Shown in pieces: positions 1 through 9,387 of a stretch of 64,000 nucleotides of DNA (positions are counted from its first letter, which is position 1; each line of letters begins with the position of its first letter). Position numbers and translations under genes: made by a program. The notes beneath the pieces are model-generated. The model was given only the letters and a program-made list of their open reading frames with translations, did no database searches and was not told the DNA's origin. This stretch comes from Actinomycetes bacterium (GTDB lineage: Bacteria; Actinomycetota; Actinomycetes; Streptosporangiales; Streptosporangiaceae). The stretch lies in assembly GCA_021793235.1 (NCBI GenBank), contig JAJYTD010000003.1:1-64000 (forward strand). The letters run 5' to 3'.

Positions 1-1
1 C

Positions 2-112
2 GGCATGCCGCCTTCGGGCGGTGTCGGTGTCGGAATCGACCGTCTGCTCATGGGGTTCACCGGGAAGAACATCCGCGAAACAGTCCTTTTCCCCTTGGTG
101 AAGCCGGAGTGA
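2..112 (+). CDS. lysS: Lysyl-tRNA synthetase, class II, C-terminal end (partial)
   Basis: Only the last 36 codons are in the window, entering from the left edge and stopping at TGA 110-112. The residues [11 protein letters not shown] followed by [13 protein letters not shown] match the motif 3 region and C-terminus of class II lysyl-tRNA synthetases, where the Arg of GIDR contacts ATP. The enzyme charges tRNA-Lys in the cytoplasm. A strong hairpin begins 6 nt after the stop, so the transcript probably ends there. LysS is favoured over other class II synthetases by the FPLVKP ending, but the fragment is short. Confidence 0.82.
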   Translation, partial: GMPPSGGVGVGIDRLLMGFTGKNIRETVLFPLVKPE

Positions 113-117
113 TCGCC

Positions 118-145
118 GGCCGCCCTCCCGGATCGGGGGGCGGCC
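118..145 (+). terminator. Hairpin terminator after lysS
   Basis: An 8-bp GC stem (GGCCGCCC at 118-125 pairs with GGGCGGCC at 138-145) lies six bases after the lysS stop. There is no clear T-tract, as is common in high-GC actinobacteria. Confidence 0.6.
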
Positions 146-750
146 CGACGGTGCCTGCCGGATGTCGTTGCGGAACCGTGATATTTGCCTCACGGGTGAA
201 CATCCAGGCCAGAACCACTGTCTGCATGGTCACTTTCGGCATACCGTGCTGATCTGTTCGTGCTTCACGGATCCTGCTCAGGCGGAGATTATTTTCGCAG
301 GTCAGTCTGTGTCCCGGAGGTTCTTGTCCGCTAGTGTGGCGATCAAGGACAACCATGCGGTTACCAATAGTGATCAAATGGACCTTGACGGTCTGTTCGC
401 ATCCGCTTAGCGTTTTCGGAGCGAGCGGAGATTTTCCGCGTGTTTGCCGTAGTGGATCTACATGACGGTGAGTGAGGATGGCGGAGAACAGCTTCGGTGG
501 TTTCCATCATCTTCTGCCGTGCGCGCTATCGCGCGATCTGTCCGTCCCAGATCGTCGCGACCGGGCCCGCGGGTTCCCGTCTTCGCCGAGCCTTCGGTTC
601 TGTGCCAGGGAAGCGAATGCCTCGGTGATCGGCGGCCGATCCCCGAAAAAGCCCGTGTGCGCCTGCCAAGAGGTGTCCACCTCTACTTCGCCAAGGTTCC
701 TGCGGCGACGAGTTGATGTTCCGCACTCACCACGGATGAGGGAGGACGGA
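146..750. other. Intergenic stretch between lysS and the HTH gene; no gene supported
   Basis: About 600 bases without a convincing gene. Short open frames exist on both strands (for example 162-410 plus) but they lack a ribosome site and recognisable protein character. The left half (roughly 170-420) is clearly more AT-rich than its surroundings, as expected for a promoter region. No specific promoter can be assigned with confidence. Confidence 0.5.
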
Positions 751-1056
751 GTGGAACAGGCCACACTCGTACGTCGTACCGTGAAAGACCCCGGTGTCTC
801 GCTGATGCGCGAGAGCATGGTGCCGGCCCCGGTACCGCCGCCTGACAAGGGGCAGAGCCTTCCAGTCAGCCTGACCGATGACGAACTCCAGTTGCTGGCG
901 GAGATCGCCACCGGTGTGACCACCGACGTCGCCGCGCGTCGTCTGGAACTCAGCGCACGTACCCTGCGCCGCAGGCTCCGCGCCATCTGTGACCAGCTCG
1001 GGGTGAACACCCCGATCGAAGCAGTGGTGTGGGCCGCACGCAAGCAGCTGATCTGA
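751..1056 (+). CDS. Small LuxR-type helix-turn-helix regulator
   Basis: A 101-residue protein whose C-terminal half is a LuxR/GerE-like HTH: DDELQLLAEIATGVTTDVAA, then ARRLELSARTLRRRLRAIC and QLGVNTPIEAVVWAARKQLI. This matches the four-helix DNA-binding domain that usually follows a receiver domain, but no receiver or ligand domain precedes it. The GTG at 751 was chosen because GGAGG (741-745) sits five bases upstream; an in-frame ATG at 736 is possible, and the open frame back to 472 is not protein-like. Monocistronic, 109 nt before argA. Its targets cannot be told from the sequence. Confidence 0.75.
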   Translation: MEQATLVRRTVKDPGVSLMRESMVPAPVPPPDKGQSLPVSLTDDELQLLAEIATGVTTDVAARRLELSARTLRRRLRAICDQLGVNTPIEAVVWAARKQLI

Positions 1057-1165
1057 AGGCCGTCGGCTGAACCAGCCCGCGTTCCGCCTGGGGAGGGAGT
1101 CCCGGGGGGAACACCGGGCGCCGGTGGTGCCGTCCGCTGGTGCGGACCAGTAATCTGATTCGGTT

Positions 1166-1711
1166 ATGTCCGCTACGCAGATCACGGTCCGCCGCGCACG
1201 GACACGAGATGTCGCCCATATCCGCCGACTGATGGACACGTTCAGCGGAGAAAGACGCGTGCTGGCCAAGAGCACGGTCAATCTCTACGAGGACGTCCAG
1301 GAGTTCTGTGTCGCCGACGCCGACGATGGTGGCCAGCGGACCGTCGTCGGCTGCGGTGCCCTCCACGTGCTGTGGGAGGACCTGGCCGAGGTGCGTACAG
1401 TGGCGGTCGATCCGGCCGTCCAGGGACGCGGGGTCGGCCACCGAATCGTCTCCGCCCTGCTCGACCGGGCCAGGGAGCTCGGAGTACGGCGGGTGTTCTG
1501 CCTGACCTTTGAAACCGCTTTCTTCAGCAAGCACGGTTTCAAACCCATCCAGGGCACGCCTGTGTCCCCGCGCGTCTACGAAGAGCTGCTGCGCTCCTAC
1601 GACGAAGGCGTGGCCGAGTTTCTCAACCTGGACCGCGTCAAGCCCAACACGCTGGGCAACACCCGCATGCTGGTCCATCTCAACGAGCCGGGGACACCCC
1701 GCTCCAGATAG
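1166..1711 (+). CDS. argA: Amino-acid N-acetyltransferase (short N-acetylglutamate synthase)
   Basis: A 181-residue GNAT-fold acetyltransferase. The acetyl-CoA loop VAVDPAVQGRGVGHRIV lies near residues 78-95, followed by LGVRRVFCLTFETAFFSKHGF, typical of ArgA-type enzymes. It lacks the N-terminal amino-acid-kinase-like domain of E. coli ArgA and resembles the compact actinobacterial enzyme known from Mycobacterium tuberculosis (Rv2747). Expected reaction: acetyl-CoA plus glutamate to N-acetylglutamate, the first step of arginine synthesis, possibly also acting on glutamine. No other arginine genes are adjacent. It converges on the EndoQ/UvrD gene with a 28-nt gap. Confidence 0.82.
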   Translation: MSATQITVRRARTRDVAHIRRLMDTFSGERRVLAKSTVNLYEDVQEFCVADADDGGQRTVVGCGALHVLWEDLAEVRTVAVDPAVQGRGVGHRIVSALLDRARELGVRRVFCLTFETAFFSKHGFKPIQGTPVSPRVYEELLRSYDEGVAEFLNLDRVKPNTLGNTRMLVHLNEPGTPRSR

Positions 1712-1739
1712 CGTTTGCGGGGTGCCCTCCGCGCCCGGA

Positions 1740-4700
1740 TCACAACAGCCGCAACTGGCGGTCCTTCGGTCGCTTGCGTGCCGCGGACTCCTCATCCACC
1801 GGCATGGTCAGGCCGGCGTCGATCGGTTCGAGGAAGGGAGAAGGCGCCGTGTCGACGGTTGTACCGTGCCGGATACGGCGGCGTGCCCGGGAGAGGTAGA
1901 GCCGCTGCCGGGCGCGGGTCATGCCGACGAAGAACAGGCGCCGTTCCTCTGCCTCGCCGGCTTTCGCCCCGTCGCCCTTTTCGGCTCCGGGGAACCGGAA
2001 AGGCAGCAGCCCGTCATCGCAGCCGATGAGGAACACCACCGGGAACTCCAGGCCCTTGGCCGCATGCAGGGTCAGCAGCGCGACCCGGTCGGCACGCGGG
2101 TCCAGGGCGTCGACCTCGGCCCCCAAGGCGAGCGCCGATAGGAAACCGTCGAGGTCCGCGCCGTATCGCAGGGCCGCCGGAAGCAGCAGTTCCCCGGCTG
2201 TGCGCAGGTCGGTGACCAGTTCGGGGGTTGCCGCGTGCCGGTCGCACAGCAGCGCGACCGCCGACCGTACCTGGTCGCCCAGCTCGCCCCGGGGGTGATG
2301 GGGCAGCTCGTCGACGACCATCCGCACCGCAGGGCGGGCCGACAACCGGTCGTGCGAGCGCTTCTGGAACGGCACCCCGGCGGTGTTGAAGGCGCTGATG
2401 ACCGCTTCGCTCTGTGCGTCGGTCCGGTAGAGGACGCAGATGTCGCCGAACGACAGCCCGCCGTCGCCGTCCTCACTGACCCGTCCGCTGTCCAGCGAAT
2501 GCCAGGACGTCCCGCCGAGCAGCCGGTCGATCGCGCGGGCGACGAAGGAGGCCTCGGCGCGCTCGTCAGCGGCGACATGCATGCCGATGCGCGGGGGGTC
2601 CAGGAAATCCCCGACCGCACGCAGCGCACGGTCCGGCACCAGTGACGACGGTGCGATCGCCTGGGTCGCCGCGGCCACGATCGTGGCGTTGGAGCGGTAA
2701 TTGCGGGTCAGTTGAATGGTCGCGGCGGCCGGGAAGTCCTCGGTGAACCGCAGGAAGAATCCGACATCGGCGCCGCGGAAGCCGTAGATGGCCTGATCAG
2801 GATCGCCGATGGCAGTGACATTCCCACTGTTTCCGGTGATGAGCCGAAGTAGTGCGTACTGGGTTTCATCAATGTCCTGGTACTCGTCAACGCTGATCCA
2901 GGGCCAGCGCTGTCGGTAGCGGTCCGCGAGTTCGGGGTCCGCGCTCAGCAGACGCACCGGCAGGGCGATCAGATCGGTGAAGTCGACCAGGTCGAGTTCG
3001 CGCAGTCTGCGCTCGTATGCGGAGTCCTCACGGGCTTCCTGGGCCGCCTCGCGTCGGGCCAACAGGCGTCGACCCTCCCGCTCCGATCCGGTCGTCTCAG
3101 TGGCGACCTCCAGCTGCCGGGCGGTGTCGGCGATGCCGAACCGTGCTGACAGCCCCGCGAGCTCGTGCTGTTCGCGCAGGATGAGTAAGCCGAGGCCGTG
3201 GAAGGTGGTGACGGTGAGGTCGTCGGCGAGGTCGCCGAGCAGTGCGGTCAGCCGCTCTTGCAGTTCCTCGGCGGCTCGTCGGGTGAAGGTGATAGCCAGG
3301 CAGTGGTGGGCGGGGACGTCGCGTTCGGCGATGAGGTGGGCGATGCGGTGGGTGACCGTCCGGGTCTTGCCTGTTCCCGGGCCCGCGACGATGAGCAGCG
3401 GCCCGCCGGGCACCTCGGCCGCGGCGCGCTGCTTTGGATCCAGGCCGTCGAGCAGGCCGTGCAGGGGGCGCGGGGTGTTCTGCGGCGACTCCGGGAAGAG
3501 TACGGAGATGGTGTGTTCTTCGCGGTCCGCCGTGTTCGGCGGGGCCGCGGTGTCCGAGGCACGGGCGATGGGGGCGACCGCGGCCGCCCCGGGGCCCTCT
3601 GGCATGCGCTTCGTCGGCGGGGGGATCTCTGGCGCGGGGTCCGGTGCCGGCCGGGTGATCGCGGCGTCGTCGAAGAGGGTCGGGACGGCCGTTCCCGCGG
3701 TGAGCTCCTCGGGGCGGAACATCCGGATGATGCCGTATTCGCCGTCGAATCCGGCATCGCGGATCACCTCGCCCTTGCGCAGCCTGGCGATGGCCTCGCC
3801 GAGAAGCGCACCGCCGGCCCGGGTGATGTCGTCCAGCGGCGATGTGTAGAGGATGTCCAGCTCGGGGCCGAGGGCGGCCACCAGGCGGGCGACCTCACCC
3901 TGGACACGCTTGCTCTTCGGGCCGACTCCGACGATCTCGCTGACGATCTCGGGCAGCGGGACCAGGTTGGTGAAGTCCGCGCTGCCGGGCGGTCGGTACC
4001 CCTTGTCCCGGTCCGCGAGCTCATGTACGCGGTGCGAGACGCCGACGGTCAGCGGCTTGCCGCAGACCGGGCAGCGCCCGCCGTGCTCGCGGGTCGACTC
4101 GGGCGAGAATCGGACACCGCATTTGCGATGCCCGTCGAGATGGTATTTGCCTTCTTCTGGAAAGAACTCCACGGTTCCGCGGAACCCGTCGCCGGTCTCT
4201 AGAGCGCGCCGTATGGCGTAGTAGTCGAGTTCGGTGTCGAAGCGGGTGGCCTCGCGGGCGAGCATCGGCGGTGAATGCGCGTCGGAATTGCTGACCTGGG
4301 TGTAGGCGTCCAGGGAGGAGACCGTCCAGTTCATCGACGGGTCGCTGGAGAGGCCGGTCTCGATAGCGAAGATGTGCTCGGCGAGGTCGGCGTAGCAGTC
4401 GGCCACGGAGTCGAATCCGGATTTCGAGCCCATGACAGCGAACCAAGGGGTCCATACATGGGCGGGGACCAAGTAGGAGCCGGGGTCGCTGGAGAGCGTG
4501 ATCTCCAGCAGGTCGCGGGAGTCCAAACCGAGGATGGGGCGTCCGTCAGAGGCGAGATTGCCGATCTTTGCCAAATCCGTGGTGATGGCCTCGGCGGCCG
4601 CCATCGTCGGGGCATACAGCAAATGATGCACCTTTCGGGTGCGTTCGCCCCGTTTATAGATGGTGGAGATCTCCACCGACAGCATGAACCTCGGCGGTTT

Positions 4701-4949
4701 CCGACAGGCGGGAGGGAGGGTCTGCAGTACCTTGTCTTCGATTTCGGGCTTCAGGCGGAACAGCCCGGGCTCGGCCGGGACCAGATTGGAACGCAACTCC
4801 TCACGCCAGGCGGGGTGAGTGAAGTCACCGGTGCCCACGAGGCCAATACCCTTGCGTGCGGCCCACCAGGCGAGGTGCTCAAGGTCGCAATCCTTGCTGC
4901 AAGCCCGCGAGTACTTGGAGTGAATATGCAGATCTGCATGGAACTCCAC
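1740..4949 (-). CDS. EndoQ-like PHP endonuclease fused to UvrD/Rep-type helicase
   Basis: One 1,069-residue protein with two modules. Residues 1 to about 400 are an EndoQ/TIGR00375-type PHP domain: HADLHIHSKYS at 4-14, SVEISTIYKRG, SDAHSP, a Cys-containing stretch (Cys near 277 and CPVCG near 293), then a helical region ending VGVGPKSKRV and beyond. A Pro/Ala-rich linker of about 90 residues follows. Residues about 490-1069 are a superfamily 1A helicase: GPGTGKT near 521-528, DEYQD near 687, IGDPDQAIYGFRGAD, LTRNYRSN, TLHAAKGLEFPVV and VGMTRARQRLYL. The region between motifs IV and V is much shorter than in UvrD, suggesting a reduced 2B domain. EndoQ nicks DNA 5' of deaminated bases or abasic sites; coupling to a helicase implies repair of deaminated DNA (inference). 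Single-gene unit on the minus strand. Confidence 0.85.
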   Translation of the reverse strand: MEFHADLHIHSKYSRACSKDCDLEHLAWWAARKGIGLVGTGDFTHPAWREELRSNLVPAEPGLFRLKPEIEDKVLQTLPPACRKPPRFMLSVEISTIYKRGERTRKVHHLLYAPTMAAAEAITTDLAKIGNLASDGRPILGLDSRDLLEITLSSDPGSYLVPAHVWTPWFAVMGSKSGFDSVADCYADLAEHIFAIETGLSSDPSMNWTVSSLDAYTQVSNSDAHSPPMLAREATRFDTELDYYAIRRALETGDGFRGTVEFFPEEGKYHLDGHRKCGVRFSPESTREHGGRCPVCGKPLTVGVSHRVHELADRDKGYRPPGSADFTNLVPLPEIVSEIVGVGPKSKRVQGEVARLVAALGPELDILYTSPLDDITRAGGALLGEAIARLRKGEVIRDAGFDGEYGIIRMFRPEELTAGTAVPTLFDDAAITRPAPDPAPEIPPPTKRMPEGPGAAAVAPIARASDTAAPPNTADREEHTISVLFPESPQNTPRPLHGLLDGLDPKQRAAAEVPGGPLLIVAGPGTGKTRTVTHRIAHLIAERDVPAHHCLAITFTRRAAEELQERLTALLGDLADDLTVTTFHGLGLLILREQHELAGLSARFGIADTARQLEVATETTGSEREGRRLLARREAAQEAREDSAYERRLRELDLVDFTDLIALPVRLLSADPELADRYRQRWPWISVDEYQDIDETQYALLRLITGNSGNVTAIGDPDQAIYGFRGADVGFFLRFTEDFPAAATIQLTRNYRSNATIVAAATQAIAPSSLVPDRALRAVGDFLDPPRIGMHVAADERAEASFVARAIDRLLGGTSWHSLDSGRVSEDGDGGLSFGDICVLYRTDAQSEAVISAFNTAGVPFQKRSHDRLSARPAVRMVVDELPHHPRGELGDQVRSAVALLCDRHAATPELVTDLRTAGELLLPAALRYGADLDGFLSALALGAEVDALDPRADRVALLTLHAAKGLEFPVVFLIGCDDGLLPFRFPGAEKGDGAKAGEAEERRLFFVGMTRARQRLYLSRARRRIRHGTTVDTAPSPFLEPIDAGLTMPVDEESAARKRPKDRQLRLL

Positions 4950-5516
4950 GACGAGGCCCTCCCAATGCCCACCGTGGCGGGCTCTCCTCGAACTTACGCC
5001 ACTCTTACCTGAGGATGTTCGACTCGGCCTGAGTCACGGTGACACGATCCCACAACTTCCGGGGATGCGTTCGTTGCATTGCCGACCGAGGCGAGAGCGC
5101 GGTACAGATGCAGGTAATGTATGGATTGCGGGTGGTAGTCCGGCAGAGGCGTTCTTGGGGTGCCGAAGCCGGGGTGAGCCGAGCCTGGGGCCAATACTTC
5201 CGGCCCCGGGAGAGAAGTGAATCGGTCTGTGGTCGGCTACTAAGCGTTGTCTTTTCAATGGAGATTCGGTCTCGGTGCTCCTCCGCTAAGGGAGACCGCA
5301 ACGCCTGCGAGTACTGCTCTTCGCCTTATATGGCGGAGGTTCTCGTTCCTTGGCGAAAGCAGCACCGCCGTATGGGGTTCGGGACGGGCTCGGAAGGTGT
5401 CTATGATGTCGGATGTCCGTCGAGTATGGCGGTCGAGTGAGATCGATGACAGGCTCTGGCCGATCGCACCCACTCCGTGGGGTAATTGCTGCATAAAGTA
5501 ACACCAAGGAAGGGGT
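4950..5516. other. Long intergenic region upstream of the EndoQ/UvrD gene; no gene supported
   Basis: About 570 bases between divergent genes. Open frames on both strands are short and not protein-like. The stretch contains a hairpin near 5188-5213 (CTGGGGCC pairing with GGCCCCGG across a nine-base loop, one wobble) and a longer-range inverted pair CGGTCTC / GAGACCG near 5268-5294. It probably carries promoters for the flanking genes; a small RNA is possible but not shown. Confidence 0.45.
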
Positions 5517-5801
5517 GTGCGCTCGATGGGTGATGTTTTGTCGGCGCTGATACCCCCTGCCGTTGTTGCGACGGTCTTCTGCACGTTCATCGTCAAGCTG
5601 CTCCGTAAGGAGATGGCTCCGAGAACGTCGGACGGGCGGCTGGTCGGTGAAGCCGGGGCGGCGTCGAACCGGGAAGCCACCGATGCCGGAACGGCGCCGT
5701 CGGCGGAGACCGATGTCGTTGCAGCGGAAGATGGGGCAAAGGGTGCGGAGGGTTCTTCTACGGAAGTGCCCGGAGATGAAGCGCCCTCGGCTGAGCGCTA
5801 A
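5517..5801 (+). CDS. Small single-pass membrane protein, unknown function
   Basis: A 94-residue open frame with one hydrophobic helix (LSALIPPAVVATVFCTFIVK, about residues 8-27) followed by a basic anchor (LLRKEMAPR) and a long Ala/Glu/Thr-rich, probably disordered tail. AAGGAAGGGG at 5506-5515 supports either GTG 5517 or ATG 5526; the choice is unsettled. No family is recognised. Codon use fits a real gene. It lies 215 nt ahead of lsr2. Confidence 0.55.
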   Translation: MRSMGDVLSALIPPAVVATVFCTFIVKLLRKEMAPRTSDGRLVGEAGAASNREATDAGTAPSAETDVVAAEDGAKGAEGSSTEVPGDEAPSAER

Positions 5802-5942
5802 CCACGAGAAAGGGGCGGCAGTCCTCGCGTTAACGGCTTCGGCTCCATGGTCAGGGGCAGGGGCTGTATGGGCTGTTGCCGCCGGGATTTTCCGGTGTGG
5901 CCGGAGTCCGGGATAGGCCAGGCGATTTTGCCGCGCCGAGAA

Positions 5943-5971
5943 TTGTCTTTCACGTTCTCTCCGGATAGCTT
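5943..5971 (+). promoter_or_regulatory. Possible lsr2 promoter
   Basis: TTGTCT at 5943-5948, a 17-base spacer and TAGCTT at 5966-5971 resemble a housekeeping sigma promoter, in a locally AT-rich patch 45 bases before the lsr2 start. A second TA-rich hexamer (TATATT 5972-5977) lies next to it. Confidence 0.4.
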
Positions 5972-6016
5972 TATATTCAGGTGCCGCCGCACCGCTCTGC
6001 TGAAAGGTTTGTATCT

Positions 6017-6349
6017 ATGGCACAAAAGGTTCAGGTGCTTCTCGTCGACGATCTCGATGGCGGCGAGGCGGAGGAGACGGTTTCGTTCGGGGTTGACGGC
6101 TCCGCTTACGAAATCGACCTCAGCGCCAGCAATGCCTCCAGGTTGCGCGAGGCTTTGGCTCCGTTCGTCGAGGCCGCGCGCAAGGCCCCGGCCAAAAGCA
6201 GCCGCGGCCGCCGCCAGCAGCGCAACGCTCCCAGCCGCGAGCGCAGTGCGGAGATCCGCGCGTGGGCGAAAGCCGCGGGCAAGCAGGTCAACGAACGTGG
6301 CCGTATCCCGGCCGCGATCGTGGCCGAGTACGAGGCCGCTCAGCGCTGA
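6017..6349 (+). CDS. lsr2: Lsr2 nucleoid-associated xenogeneic silencer
   Basis: A 110-residue protein beginning AQKVQVLLVDDLDGGEAEET, the dimerisation domain of Lsr2, followed by a basic linker rich in Lys/Arg/Ser (about residues 58-76) and the DNA-binding domain SAEIRAWAKAAGKQVNERGR. The RGR near residues 95-97 inserts into the minor groove of AT-rich DNA in the M. tuberculosis protein. Lsr2 coats AT-rich DNA and silences transcription, much as H-NS does. The ATG at 6017 gives the conserved N-terminus; the frame extends further upstream (5981) but those codons are not Lsr2-like. It precedes clpC, a common actinobacterial neighbourhood. Confidence 0.96.
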   Translation: MAQKVQVLLVDDLDGGEAEETVSFGVDGSAYEIDLSASNASRLREALAPFVEAARKAPAKSSRGRRQQRNAPSRERSAEIRAWAKAAGKQVNERGRIPAAIVAEYEAAQR

Positions 6350-6505
6350 ACGCGGCGGTTGCAGCGTCCTGCGCGAACGGCGTGTGCGCGGAGTCCCGCA
6401 CGGAGCCCCGCCACGGCCACTGGACCAGCGGCTGTCCCGCTTCCGGCGCATCGTCCTCTCGCGGTCGTGTTCGCTGAGAGCAAATCACCATAGGAATCCA
6501 CGGCG

Positions 6506-6547
6506 CGGCCCGCGTACCCTCGCAGATCCGAGCGAGAACGCGGGCCG
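6506..6547 (+). terminator. Long hairpin after lsr2
   Basis: A 10-bp outer stem (CGGCCCGCGT at 6506-6515 with ACGCGGGCCG at 6538-6547) continues through a small internal loop into CTCGC/GCGAG (6519-6523 with 6532-6536). It lies in the 453-base gap between lsr2 and clpC. The rest of that gap holds no gene; it should contain the clpC promoter, and a short CGGCTG/CAGCCG inverted pair lies near 6641-6656. Confidence 0.65.
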
Positions 6548-6802
6548 TTCGCTTGCGGCGTACTTGGAACATCGGAGGCCCGATCAGTAGTTGGATAAGG
6601 GTGAAAGCCCTATCGTCGGGGAAAGTCTCTTGCACGGACGGCTGGCGACAGCCGCCGTGTGTATGTGTTCGTCGGGCCGGGACGGGTTCGGCGGCGGGGT
6701 GCAGCAGCGCCTTCCAGGGGCTTTCTCCTGAGGGCCGAAATGCGGAAAGTGAGGGTCGGAATTTCCGTCCCTGCCTGACCGCTCTGTGAGGAGCGACGAG
6801 AC

Positions 6803-9310
6803 ATGTTCGAGAGGTTTACCGACCGCGCACGGCGCGTGGTGGTCCTGGCCCAAGAAGAGGCCAGGATGCTCAACCACAACTACATTGGTACGGAGCACAT
6901 CCTGCTCGGCCTCATCCATGAGGGTGAGGGCGTCGCTGCGAAGGCTCTGGAGAGCCTGGGAATCAGCCTCGAAGCGGTTCGGCAGCAGGTAGAGGAGATC
7001 ATCGGCCAGGGTCAGCAGGCCCCCTCCGGCCACATCCCCTTTACTCCGCGCGCGAAGAAGGTCCTGGAGCTCTCTCTGAGAGAGGCGCTGCAGCTCGGCC
7101 ACAACTACATCGGGACGGAGCACATCCTGTTGGGCCTCATCCGCGAGGGTGAGGGTGTCGCCGCCCAGGTGCTGGTCAAGCTTGGCGCGGACCTGAACCG
7201 CGTGCGCCAGCAGGTGATTCAGCTGCTCCACGGATACCAGGGCAAGGAACCCCAGGCCGCAGGTGCTTCGTCGGAGTCCACGCCGTCCACTTCGCTGGTG
7301 CTGGACCAGTTCGGCCGCAACCTGACCCAGGCGGCGCGTGAGAGCAAGCTTGACCCGGTCATCGGCCGGGACCAAGAGATCGAGCGCGTCATGCAGGTGC
7401 TGTCGCGCCGTACCAAGAACAACCCGGTCCTCATCGGCGAGCCCGGTGTCGGTAAGACGGCGGTCGTCGAGGGACTGGCCCAGAAGATCGTCAAGGGGGA
7501 GATCCCCGAGACGCTGAAGGACAAGCAGCTCTACACACTGGACCTGGGCGCGCTGGTCGCGGGTAGCCGCTACCGCGGTGACTTCGAGGAACGCCTGAAG
7601 AAGGTGCTCAAGGAGATCCGCACGCGCGGCGACATCATCCTGTTCATCGACGAGCTGCACACGCTGGTCGGTGCGGGAGCGGCCGAGGGCGCCATAGACG
7701 CGGCCTCCATCCTGAAGCCGATGCTGGCCCGGGGTGAGCTGCAGACCATCGGTGCCACCACACTGGACGAGTACCGCAAGTACCTGGAGAAGGACGCGGC
7801 GCTGGAGCGCCGGTTCCAGCCGATCCAGGTCGACGAGCCCACGATCTCCCACACCATTGAGATCCTGAAGGGACTGCGGGACCGCTACGAGGCGCACCAC
7901 CGAGTCTCCATCACCGACAGTGCCCTGGTCGCCTCCGCTCAGCTGGCCGATCGCTACATCAGTGACCGGTTCCTGCCGGACAAGGCGATCGACCTCATCG
8001 ATGAGGCTGGCTCGCGCATGCGCATCCGTCGCATGACAGCACCGCCGGACCTGCGCGAGTACGACGAGAAGATCGCCGAGGTGCGGCAGAAGAAGGAGTC
8101 TGCGATCGACGCGCAGGACTTCGAGAAGGCCGCGTCACTGCGTGATGACGAGAAGCAGCTGCTGACCAAGAAGGCGCAGCGGGAGAAGGAGTGGAAGGCC
8201 GGCGACATGGACGTCGTCGCCGAGGTCAACGAGGAGCTCATCGCTGAGGTCCTGGCCACGGCCACCGGCATCCCGGTCTTCAAGCTCACCGAGGAGGAGA
8301 GCTCCCGGCTGCTGCGCATGGAGGACGAGCTGCACAGGCGCGTCATCGGCCAGGATGACGCCATCAAGGCGCTTTCCCAGGCGATCCGGCGTACCCGTGC
8401 CGGGCTGAAGGACCCCAAGCGCCCGGGTGGTTCGTTCATCTTCGCCGGCCCCTCCGGGGTGGGCAAGACCGAGCTGTCCAAGACGCTCGCGGAGTTCCTG
8501 TTCGGCGACGAAGAAGCGCTGATCCAGCTCGACATGAGCGAGTTCATGGAGAAGCACACCGTTTCGCGGCTGTTCGGCTCGCCTCCCGGCTACGTCGGAT
8601 ACGAGGAGGGCGGCCAGCTTACCGAGAAGGTGCGGCGCAAGCCGTTCTCCGTGGTCCTCTTCGACGAGATCGAGAAGGCCCACAACGACATCTTCAACTC
8701 GCTGCTTCAGGTGCTTGAAGAGGGGCGCCTCACCGACGCCCAGGGACGCAACGTCGACTTCAAGAACACCGTCATCATCATGACGACGAACCTGGGGACA
8801 CGCGACATCTCCAAGGGCGCGGCCATGGGCTTCGCCAAGGAAGACGACGCCAAGACCAACTACGACCGGATGAAGGCGAAGGTCCAGGAGGAGCTCAAGC
8901 AGAACTTCCGGCCGGAGTTCCTGAACCGTGTCGATGACGTCATCGTCTTCCACCAGCTCACCGAGAAGGAGATCATCGACATCGTCGATCTGATGATCAA
9001 CGCTCTCGATGAGCGCCTCAGGGACCGCGACATGGGGCTGGAGCTGCGTCCGGCGGCCAAGAAGGTGCTGGCCGAACGAGGCTACGACCCGGTGCTGGGG
9101 GCCCGGCCGCTGCGCCGGACGATCCAGCGGGAGATCGAGGACCAGCTCTCGGAGAAGATCCTGTTCGGCGACCTCAGAGCCGGCCAGATCGTGGTGATCG
9201 ACGCCGAGGGAGAGGGGACCGACGCCAGGTTCATCTTCCAGGGCGTCCCCAAGCCGGACTCCGTTCCGGACACCCCGCAGGTCGAGGAGGCGGCGGGCAA
9301 GAGCGAGTAA
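6803..9310 (+). CDS. clpC: ATP-dependent Clp protease ATPase subunit ClpC
   Basis: An 835-residue Hsp100/AAA+ unfoldase. Two Clp N-terminal repeats (about residues 3-50 and 78-125) each contain [14 protein letters not shown]. The first ATPase domain has Walker A GEPGVGKT near 212-219 and Walker B FIDELH; the second has GPSGVGKT near 550-557 and [14 protein letters not shown]-type coiled middle segment ([15 protein letters not shown]) near 439 separates them and marks ClpC rather than ClpA or ClpB. It unfolds substrates for the ClpP1P2 protease in the cytoplasm. GAGGAG lies about 10 nt before ATG 6803. The unit ends in a strong terminator. No ClgR or HspR box could be identified upstream. Confidence 0.97.
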   Translation: MFERFTDRARRVVVLAQEEARMLNHNYIGTEHILLGLIHEGEGVAAKALESLGISLEAVRQQVEEIIGQGQQAPSGHIPFTPRAKKVLELSLREALQLGHNYIGTEHILLGLIREGEGVAAQVLVKLGADLNRVRQQVIQLLHGYQGKEPQAAGASSESTPSTSLVLDQFGRNLTQAARESKLDPVIGRDQEIERVMQVLSRRTKNNPVLIGEPGVGKTAVVEGLAQKIVKGEIPETLKDKQLYTLDLGALVAGSRYRGDFEERLKKVLKEIRTRGDIILFIDELHTLVGAGAAEGAIDAASILKPMLARGELQTIGATTLDEYRKYLEKDAALERRFQPIQVDEPTISHTIEILKGLRDRYEAHHRVSITDSALVASAQLADRYISDRFLPDKAIDLIDEAGSRMRIRRMTAPPDLREYDEKIAEVRQKKESAIDAQDFEKAASLRDDEKQLLTKKAQREKEWKAGDMDVVAEVNEELIAEVLATATGIPVFKLTEEESSRLLRMEDELHRRVIGQDDAIKALSQAIRRTRAGLKDPKRPGGSFIFAGPSGVGKTELSKTLAEFLFGDEEALIQLDMSEFMEKHTVSRLFGSPPGYVGYEEGGQLTEKVRRKPFSVVLFDEIEKAHNDIFNSLLQVLEEGRLTDAQGRNVDFKNTVIIMTTNLGTRDISKGAAMGFAKEDDAKTNYDRMKAKVQEELKQNFRPEFLNRVDDVIVFHQLTEKEIIDIVDLMINALDERLRDRDMGLELRPAAKKVLAERGYDPVLGARPLRRTIQREIEDQLSEKILFGDLRAGQIVVIDAEGEGTDARFIFQGVPKPDSVPDTPQVEEAAGKSE

Positions 9311-9330
9311 CGCGCGGTAGCCCGATACAG

Positions 9331-9357
9331 GGGGCGGCCTTCGGGCCGCCCCCTTTT
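9331..9357 (+). terminator. Intrinsic terminator of clpC
   Basis: Perfect 9-bp stem GGGGCGGCC (9331-9339) / GGCCGCCCC (9344-9352) with a TTCG tetraloop, followed by CTTTTCC. A textbook rho-independent terminator 20 nt after the clpC stop. Confidence 0.9.
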
Positions 9358-9387
9358 CCTTTCGGTAAGACCGCTGTACCGCCCGAT

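Noticed and set aside
162-410. 82-codon plus-strand open frame after lysS
   Set aside because: No ribosome site, no GC bias at third positions and no protein-like pattern; it lies in an AT-richer promoter-like stretch.
6548-6802. Search for a ClgR, CtsR or HspR box before clpC
   Set aside because: Only short imperfect dyads (CGGAATTTCCG near 6757, CGGCTG/CAGCCG near 6641) were found; none fits the published consensus patterns as I know them.
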